IMG/VR virus record: IMGVR_UViG_3300042455_001048
Location: 1-22,414 of that record
Direction: 5' to 3' (one strand)
DNA length: 22,414 nt
DNA from: a virus
The stretch's first letter is position 1, and each line of letters begins with the position of its first letter. Under the pieces are notes generated by a model. That model was not told the DNA's origin, did not search any database, and worked only from the letters and a program-made list of their open reading frames with translations. The position numbers were made by a program, and so were the translations under genes. Positions 1 through 6,700 of this stretch are shown piece by piece.

Positions 1-1304
1 TTGGTAAAAAAGTTAAGGCTCAAGATATTTGGAATAAAATTATTGAATCTCAGATTGAAACTGGAGTCCCTTATTTATGTTCTAAAGATAATGCGAATAA
101 GAAAACAAATCACCAAAATATTGGTGTGATTAAACAATCTAATTTGTGTAACGAGATTTATCAATTTACTGATGAGAATACTACCGCAATTTGTACCTTG
201 TCTTCTATGGTTTTAAAGAACTTTATTATTGACGGTAAATTTGACTTTAGATTATTATACAGTGAGGTTAGAAAAGTTGTTAGAGCTTTAAATAAAGTTG
301 TTGATATTAATAGCTACTCTACTGAAAAAGGACGTAAAGGTGGTCTTGAACAAAGAGCAATTGCGATTGGAACTCAAGGTCTTGCGGATGTCTTTTATCT
401 AATGGATTATATTTTTACTTCTGAAGAAGCAAAGTCATTGAATAAAGATATTTTTGAAACTATCTATTATGCGGCTATCAGCGAAAGTAATGAATTATGT
501 AGAACTGAAGAATACCAACCATACAAATTCTTTGAGGGGTCACCAATGTCTAAAGGAGAATTCCAATTTGATATGTGGGGATTAAAAAAAGAAGGTTTAT
601 CGGGTTATTGGGATTGGGACACGTTAAAAGAAGACGTTAAAAAATATGGGGTATGTAACTCTTTATTTACGGCACAAATGCCTGTTGCGTCTTCAGCTAA
701 AATCACTGGGTCTTTTGAAATGACAGAACCGGCTCACTCAGCTTTGTTTAATAGACGTGTTGTTGGTGGAGAAATTTTGATTGTAAATAAATATTTAATC
801 AATGATTTTGAAAAAATTGGTATTTGGTCTGAGGATTTAAAAAATGAAATAATTATGAATGAAGGTTCAGTTCAAGGGATTAACTTTAACCATTATTTAG
901 ACCCTGAAGACAAAAATTACAATAAAAAAGTTAAACGTATTGAACATCTACTTCCTAAGTACAAAACTATATGGGAAATTTCCCAAAGAGATTTGATTGA
1001 TATGGCTGCGGATAGAGGTCCTTTTATTGACCAATCACAATCAATGAATATCTACATGTCAGCACCAACATTACCTAAAATTTCGTCGGCACATTTTCAT
1101 GGATGGAGACAAGGATTAAAAACTCTTTGTTATTATGTTAGAACTAAGGCGATTTCTACAGGAGCAAAACATTTAGCTATGGACATCTCTAAAGTTGAAA
1201 AACCAAAGATTGAAAAACAAATACCAAAATTGGATGTTATACCTTTTGACCCAACAATTAAACCAAAGGATTCAGAATTTGAATGTTTTGGATGTGGGTC
1301 TTAA
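1..1304 (+). CDS. nrdA: Ribonucleoside-diphosphate reductase large (alpha) subunit, class I, C-terminal part (5' end cut by window)
   Basis: The frame is open from base 3 to the TAA at 1302-1304 (433 codons), so the GTG at 126 is internal and the true start lies before the window. The enzyme reduces ribonucleoside diphosphates to deoxy forms in the cytoplasm, working with a radical-generating beta subunit that is not in this window. Visible landmarks: SNLCNEI (bases 138-158) carries the active-site Asn, the thiyl-radical Cys (147-149) and Glu of the family. AICTLSS, about 15 residues on, holds the second redox-active Cys. DQSQSMNI is conserved. The YY pair in LCYYVRTKA matches the radical-transfer tyrosines. 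The C-terminus ECFGCGS has the CxxC swinging-arm pair and resembles the eukaryotic CLMCGS ending more than the E. coli one. The usual GNNE-type loop is replaced by KITGSFEM. Family members are about 750-800 aa, so slightly more than half is present. No intron or intein interrupts it. Gene identity is secure; the eukaryote-like subtype is inferred from motifs. Confidence 0.95.
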   Translation, partial: GKKVKAQDIWNKIIESQIETGVPYLCSKDNANKKTNHQNIGVIKQSNLCNEIYQFTDENTTAICTLSSMVLKNFIIDGKFDFRLLYSEVRKVVRALNKVVDINSYSTEKGRKGGLEQRAIAIGTQGLADVFYLMDYIFTSEEAKSLNKDIFETIYYAAISESNELCRTEEYQPYKFFEGSPMSKGEFQFDMWGLKKEGLSGYWDWDTLKEDVKKYGVCNSLFTAQMPVASSAKITGSFEMTEPAHSALFNRRVVGGEILIVNKYLINDFEKIGIWSEDLKNEIIMNEGSVQGINFNHYLDPEDKNYNKKVKRIEHLLPKYKTIWEISQRDLIDMAADRGPFIDQSQSMNIYMSAPTLPKISSAHFHGWRQGLKTLCYYVRTKAISTGAKHLAMDISKVEKPKIEKQIPKLDVIPFDPTIKPKDSEFECFGCGS

Positions 1305-1328
1305 TATAAAATAGAAAATTACAACATT

Positions 1329-1360
1329 AATCACGGCAAACTGTCGTGATTTTTTATTTT
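1329..1360 (+). terminator. Rho-independent terminator after the reductase gene
   Basis: A 10-bp stem (AATCACGGCA with TGTCGTGATT, including one G-U pair) closes a three-base AAC loop and runs straight into TTTTTTATTTT. It lies 25 bases after the reductase stop and before the tail block, so it should separate the metabolic and structural transcription units. The 3' arm can also pair perfectly with a second AATCACGACA at 1379-1388. Confidence 0.8.
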
Positions 1361-1364
1361 ACTC

Positions 1365-1371
1365 TATTTAT
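1365..1371 (+). promoter_or_regulatory. Candidate phage promoter element TATTTAT upstream of the tail block
   Basis: CTATTTATAAG sits just after the terminator and 31 bases before the gp25-like start at 1403. A second TATTTAT is at 1392-1398. The same heptamer is found before the genes at 3779, 13131, 20626 and 21630, and on the minus strand before the gene starting at 20554. It is only a recurring motif in AT-rich DNA. No transcription data exist here, and TATTTAT also occurs inside coding sequence (for example near bases 73 and 2603). Confidence 0.3.
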
Positions 1372-1402
1372 AAGAAATAATCACGACACTATATTTATTG
1401 AT

Positions 1403-1861
1403 ATGGCAAATGGAACTACATATGGGATTAATTTTCCTTTTAGAGATTCTTATGATGGTAAGTATTTAGACCTTTCTGAGGTAAATGATGAAGAAATCAG
1501 AACTGATTTAATTCATCTTTTATTGACTAGAAAAGGTACTCGATATTATTTACCTGATTTTGGTACAAGACTATATGAGTTTATATTTGAACCTTTAGAT
1601 GGACCTACGTTTTCAGAAATTGAAGCGGAGATTAGAGCCTCTGTTGAAGAGTATATTCCAGGAATAACAATTACTAAGATTGACATAAGTGCGGCTTCCG
1701 AAGGGGAGGAAAATAAAGGTACTTATATAAACGACAACGACGAAAGAGTTTACCGAGTTTCTGATATTGGAACTTTAGAACATACTGCAAGAGTTAAAAT
1801 TGATTACATCATTACTAATGATGCTTTTAACAATTCAGATTTTGTAATTATAAATATTTAA
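1403..1861 (+). CDS. gp25-like baseplate wedge protein (GPW/gp25 family)
   Basis: This 152-residue protein belongs to the T4 gp25 / P2 gpW family, a small central component of the baseplate wedge that bridges wedge and sheath. The family pattern is clear: an N-terminal YGINFPF, then a predicted helix ending LLLTRKGTRYYLPDFG (PDFG at residues 51-54), then LYEFIFEP and a C-terminal part with EIRASVEEYIPGITI. The insertion around residues 95-115 is acidic and Gly-rich. T4 gp25 is 132 aa, so the length fits. The same frame is open to an ATG at 1346, but that start lies inside the terminator stem-loop and adds a 19-residue unrelated extension, so 1403 is preferred. No Shine-Dalgarno precedes it, only ATTTATTGAT. 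It is first in the tail block and six bases upstream of the gp6-like gene, the W-J order of P2-like tails. Confidence 0.88.
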   Translation: MANGTTYGINFPFRDSYDGKYLDLSEVNDEEIRTDLIHLLLTRKGTRYYLPDFGTRLYEFIFEPLDGPTFSEIEAEIRASVEEYIPGITITKIDISAASEGEENKGTYINDNDERVYRVSDIGTLEHTARVKIDYIITNDAFNNSDFVIINI

Positions 1862-1867
1862 TGATAT

Positions 1868-3706
1868 ATGGCTAACAAGAAAATATCATACACAACTAGA
1901 GACTTCCAATCAATTAGAACTGAGTTAATAAATTTTACAAGAACTTATTATCCTGACACTATTGATAACTTTAACGACGCCTCAGTTTTTTCAGTATTGT
2001 TGGACTTAAACGCAGCTGTAACTGACAACTTACAATTTAACATTGATAGAAGTGTTCAGGAAACTGTATTACAATATGCACAACAAAGGTCATCAATTTT
2101 TAATATTGCAAGAACTTACGGATTAAAAGTTCCTGGACTTAGACCGTCAGTCTCATTAGTTGACTTTTCAATTACGGTACCCGCATTTGGGGATAAGGAA
2201 GATTTAAGATACTGTGGTATCTTAAGAAGAGGTTCCCAAGCTAATGGTGCTGGTCAAGTTTTTGAAACAATTTACGATATTGACTTTACATCAGCAATAA
2301 ACGCCGAAGGTTATCCTAATAGATTAAAAATACCTAATTTTGATTCTAATAATAAATTAATTAATTATACCATTGTTAAAAGAGAAACTGTTGTTAATGG
2401 TATTACAAAAGTTTTTAAAAGAGTTATAACATCGTCTGATGTTAAACCATTTTTAGAAATATTTTTACCTGAAAAAAATGTATTAGGGGTTACAAGTGTT
2501 TTATTAAAAGATGGTACGCAATACGCTAATATTCCTACTACCCAAGAATTTTTAGGTTCCAACAATAGATGGTATGAAGTTAAAGCGTTAGTTGAAGATA
2601 GAGTATTTATTGAAGACCCAACAAAAGTTTCTGATAATCCGGGAATTAAAGTGGGTAAGTACGTCCAAACAAATGATAAATTTATTACTGAGTACACACC
2701 TGAAGGATTTTTTAAAATGACATATGGTGGTGGTAGTCAATCTGCGGATGAACAATTAAGGGAGTTTGCAAAAAATGGGTTCACATTAGATTTAAATAAA
2801 TATTCAAATAACTTTGCTTTAGGTAGTGTTCTTAAAGCTAATAGTACATTATTTGTACAATACCGAGTTGGTGGTGGAACAGGAACTAATTTAGGTGTTA
2901 ATATTATTAATCAAATAGGCACAGTTTCATTCTTTGTTAATGGTCCATCAGAATCAGTTAATACAAGTGTTGTTAATTCATTACGTTGTACTAACGTTGT
3001 TGCCGCAATTGGTGGGGCAAATTACCCAACAACAGAAGAAGTTAGAAACTTAGTGGCTTTTAACTTTGCGGCTCAAAATAGAGCAGTAACGGTTAATGAC
3101 TACGATTCTATAATTAGAACAATGCCGTCACAATTTGGGGCACCTGCTAAAGTTGCGATTACCGAAGAAAATAATAAAATTAAAATTCAGATGTTATCTT
3201 ATGACGAATCTGGTAATTTAACTGAAATTGTGTCAAACACATTAAAAAATAACGTTGCTAACTACCTATCAAACTATAGAATGATTAATGATTACATTTC
3301 TATTCAAAGTGCTAATGTTGTTGATTTAGGTGTTACTATTGATGTGGTGTTAGATAATAGTCAAAACCAAGGGGCGGTTATTTCTCAAATAATTACTATT
3401 GTATCTGAGTTCTTTAGTCCTGGTAACAGACAGATGGGGGAAAATGTGTATGTGTCCGACCTTAGAAGATTAGTCCAAAGTGAAAACGGGGTTATTGCGG
3501 TTTCAGATATGTTATTCTTTAACAAGGTTGGTGGTCAATATTCTTCATCACAAACATCACAATCTTATATAGACACTAATACGAAACAGATTGGTTTAGT
3601 TGACGATACTATTTTTGCTGAACCAAGTCAGACCTATCAAATCCGATATCCCAACAAAGATATCAACATCAGAGTCAAAAATCTAAAAACGGTTAATTTT
3701 TCTTGA
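1868..3706 (+). CDS. gp6 / Baseplate_J-like baseplate wedge protein
   Basis: This 612-aa protein is the probable counterpart of T4 gp6 (660 aa) and P2 gpJ, which form the ring linking baseplate wedges. The N-terminal 120 residues (TTRDFQSIRTELINF, then helices with DNFNDASVFSVLLDLNA and ETVLQYAQQRSSIFNIARTYG) follow the gp6-type helical start. The segment RAVTVNDYDSIIRTMP at about 405-420 is the characteristic RAVT-x-x-DY motif before the C-terminal domain of Baseplate_J proteins, followed by a beta-alpha region (VAITEENNKIKIQML). It starts ATGGCT six bases after the gp25-like stop with no Shine-Dalgarno. It ends in TGA, the only TGA stop among the genes here, and that stop lies inside an inverted repeat. 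Assignment rests on motifs and context; which gp6 domains are present in detail is inferred. Confidence 0.85.
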   Translation: MANKKISYTTRDFQSIRTELINFTRTYYPDTIDNFNDASVFSVLLDLNAAVTDNLQFNIDRSVQETVLQYAQQRSSIFNIARTYGLKVPGLRPSVSLVDFSITVPAFGDKEDLRYCGILRRGSQANGAGQVFETIYDIDFTSAINAEGYPNRLKIPNFDSNNKLINYTIVKRETVVNGITKVFKRVITSSDVKPFLEIFLPEKNVLGVTSVLLKDGTQYANIPTTQEFLGSNNRWYEVKALVEDRVFIEDPTKVSDNPGIKVGKYVQTNDKFITEYTPEGFFKMTYGGGSQSADEQLREFAKNGFTLDLNKYSNNFALGSVLKANSTLFVQYRVGGGTGTNLGVNIINQIGTVSFFVNGPSESVNTSVVNSLRCTNVVAAIGGANYPTTEEVRNLVAFNFAAQNRAVTVNDYDSIIRTMPSQFGAPAKVAITEENNKIKIQMLSYDESGNLTEIVSNTLKNNVANYLSNYRMINDYISIQSANVVDLGVTIDVVLDNSQNQGAVISQIITIVSEFFSPGNRQMGENVYVSDLRRLVQSENGVIAVSDMLFFNKVGGQYSSSQTSQSYIDTNTKQIGLVDDTIFAEPSQTYQIRYPNKDINIRVKNLKTVNFS

Positions 3707-3736
3707 TAATTTATTTTCAAAATAAATGAATTATCA
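3704..3736 (+). terminator. Bulged hairpin overlapping the gp6-like stop codon; weak terminator or processing signal
   Basis: TGATAAT (starting with the TGA stop itself) pairs with ATTATCA, and TTATTT pairs with AAATAA, giving 13 bp with a four-base bulge (3726-3729) and a TCA loop. All pairs but two are A-T and only three T follow, so it is a poor intrinsic terminator. It could be an mRNA end or processing site. Confidence 0.35.
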
Positions 3737-3741
3737 TTTGA

Positions 3742-3763
3742 AAATAGTATATAAACTATTTAT
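3742..3763 (+). promoter_or_regulatory. Inverted repeat with candidate TATTTAT promoter before the 1828-aa gene
   Basis: AAATAGT and ACTATTT form a perfect 7-bp inverted repeat around ATATAA (3742-3761), and TATTTAT (3757-3763) overlaps its right arm, 15 bases before the ATG at 3779. The gap of 72 bases is the largest within the first half of the tail block, so a new promoter here is plausible but unproven. Confidence 0.3.
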
Positions 3764-3778
3764 CAAAAAAAGACCAAT

Positions 3779-6700
3779 ATGTCCAACTCGTATAGAATAA
3801 GAACCAAACCTGGTGTTGATAGCTCAATTAAGATTTTAATTGACCAAGAGTTTGAATATTTAGAGATTCTTTCTCTAAAAATATTACAAAGCCAAATTTA
3901 CACAAGACAGTGTTCCGACTATGGAGTTATTGTTGGTAGAGTTAGTATTAATAATGGTTTTGGTATTCCTAACGCAAAAGTATCTGTTTTCATACCTTTG
4001 GACAGTATGGACGAAAACGACCCTGTTATTTCTGAGTTATATCCTTACAAAACTTTATCAGATTTAAATGAAGATGGGTATAGATATAATTTATTACCTT
4101 ATAAACAACAACATCCAGGTCATAATCCTACGGGGACCTTCTTTACAAGAGAAGATGTGTTAATCAACCCAACTCTTATTGAAGTTTACGACAAGTACTA
4201 TAAGTATAATGCGATAACTAATGACAGTGGGGATTATATGATATTTGGGGTACCTGTAGGGGCTCAAACGGTTGTTGTTGACCTTGACCTTTCAGATATT
4301 GGTGAGTTCTCTTTAGCACCACAAGATTTAATTAGAATGGGGATTACTACAGAATCACAAGTTTCTGGGACAAACTTTAAATCATCTACAAATTTACGAG
4401 AATTACCTCAAATCATTACTTTCGTTAGAAACCTTGAAGTTGAACCATTATGGGGTCAACCTGAAATTTGTAATTTAGGTATTACAAGAACTGATTTTGA
4501 TTTATCCGCAGAATTTAATATTAACATTACACCTACCGCGATTTTTATGGGTTCTTTAGTATCATCTATAGAAGAACAGTATGTTAAGAAGAGTTGTAAA
4601 CCAACCTTAACCTCAGGGGCGCTTTGTTCTTTAGTTGCGGGGCCTGGTGAGATATTAGCAATTAGACACACAATTGCTCAAGATTCTAACGGACGACCTA
4701 TATTAGAAACAATTGATTTGGAATCAGGGGGACAAGTTATTGATGAAAATGGTACTTGGCTTGTGGATTTGCCGATGAACTTGGATTATGTTATCACTAA
4801 TGAGTTTGGTGAACAAGTTATTTCAGACAACCCAAAAAATGGTATCCCAACAAAAGGTAGGTATCGATTTAAAGTTAAATGGAACCAATCACCATCAGTT
4901 TCTGCTGACCCTATTAAAAGGGGGTATTTTTTAGTTCCAAATATTAAAGAGTACGGGTGGAAAAAAATTGGAAATATTAACGTAGACCCACTTACTAATA
5001 ATACCGCAACTGCCTTAAATCGAGACGCGGCACAAAGGTCATACGCGTTCAGTTTAGATTGGGCGGATTATGGATTAACGGGGACATCCATGGGTAATCA
5101 GATGATTGATGAGGCGATTAGGTGTGAAGATAAATTTTACGAGTTTCAATACAATAAGGTTTATACTGTATCACAATTAATTACTCAATATAGAAATGGG
5201 TATGGTAACTGGAGAATTATTGCGATAAAAGATATTTTAGATAGTGATGTTAAATGTTCTAGCGACAATAATAAGTTTCCAACAAATGATGCGGTATATA
5301 GATTTGATTTAATTTATCTCCTATTTACGATAATGATGTTTGTTTTTAGACCGATATTATATGTGTTATTACTAATAGTACACATTTTAGCTTTTTTTTT
5401 AATGCTTATTGGCCCTATATTAGCAATCATCGCGATAGTTGTCTATCTTGTTGTTATTACTATCTGTACATTTATTAATGGGGTGATATGGGTGATTAAC
5501 GGAATTCCTTTTGTTAGTCTTGATTACTTGGATTGTCCTGATGTTAAGGATATTAAGGAAACGGTTAACCTCCTGTTAAATTTATATAAAAAATTTACTA
5601 ATTTAAGACTCCCTAATTTATCATATCCCGACTGTGAATTCTGTCAATGTACTGATGGAGACGCAATCGTAATTGACAATGCTGATTATCCAGATGCGGT
5701 AGCTAATGTTGCACAAACCGCTCAAGAAGCTGGTGCTAATGCGGTTTTAAGTCCCTTTGAACTTTCAACAAGTTATAACGCGGCCTCACCATATAATACG
5801 GATAACCTTGTTTATGAGCAGTTATTTGCGGGGACATCATTAGGTAATGCTAACCAAGCAAATAATCCATTAACACCTCAAACACGTGCACCAAAACTTA
5901 TACCAGTGTCGGGTGGCGTGAGTAATCAAGGTAATGATTATGAGTTTACAACAAGTTTAACTCAAGCGGAAAGATTAAATTTATTTAATACTAAAGCAAA
6001 GTTTTTCAGAAACGACATTAATAATAATCCTGGTGGTGGTGTTAATATAATTAACGTTTCATTTAATCCTAACGATATTGGTGTTACTCACCAAGATAAT
6101 GTTATCGTACTTATGGTAGACCCTAGCGCGGCGGAAACTTTTCTACCTGGTAATTTAATAACTTTTCAAGACCCTGCAAACTCTACTGACCCTAATATGA
6201 CAGGGTTTACGTCTATTAATGATTATGGTACTACGAGTAGTACAGGTACTACGGTTAATAATAAACCAGGTAGTACTTCAAATGTTGGTAATATTACAGT
6301 CCAATATGCCGATTATACAAACGGTAATGGTCCTGCATTGACTAAAACATATACTAGTCAACAAGCTGATAATGATGCGCAGTACGCAAAATTCCCAATG
6401 GATGTTGAGTATTTCCAAGTAATTACCGCACAGACTTATTCCGACTATTTTACAATATGTAACCAACCAGGAAGTTTTGGTGCTTATCATGGTTTAATAA
6501 ATAGATTTATTAATAACCATATGAAATTCAATAGAATTTATGGTAAATCTTTTGGGTCAGGATTTTGGATAAATGAGTTAAATATTAATTATCCCGGCGC
6601 ATTTCCACTAATAAAACCTAGTCTTTATTTCCCTGAATTTAATGAACAAATTGTTGTTTTTTTAGTTAGAGGGGTTGACCCGTATTCTACAAGAAGTAAT

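Noticed and set aside
126-128. GTG at 126 as the start of the reductase
   Set aside because: The frame is open to the window edge and the upstream codons encode family sequence (IETGVPYLCSKDNANKK), so the gene is only truncated by the window.
1346-1402. Longer gp25-like frame starting at ATG 1346
   Set aside because: The extra 19 residues begin inside the terminator stem and do not look like the family; the ATG at 1403 gives the normal N-terminus.
2365-2697. Minus-strand open frame of 110 codons inside the gp6-like gene
   Set aside because: Shadow of a well-supported gene; low-complexity product with no motif. The same applies to minus frames at 4456, 6278, 9038, 10115, 14473, 15572, 18513, 19404 and 22036.
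5391-5402. Programmed frameshift at a nine-T run in the 1828-aa gene (and a similar run near 11587)
   Set aside because: The frame continues for long distances on both sides and no alternative frame of interest follows.
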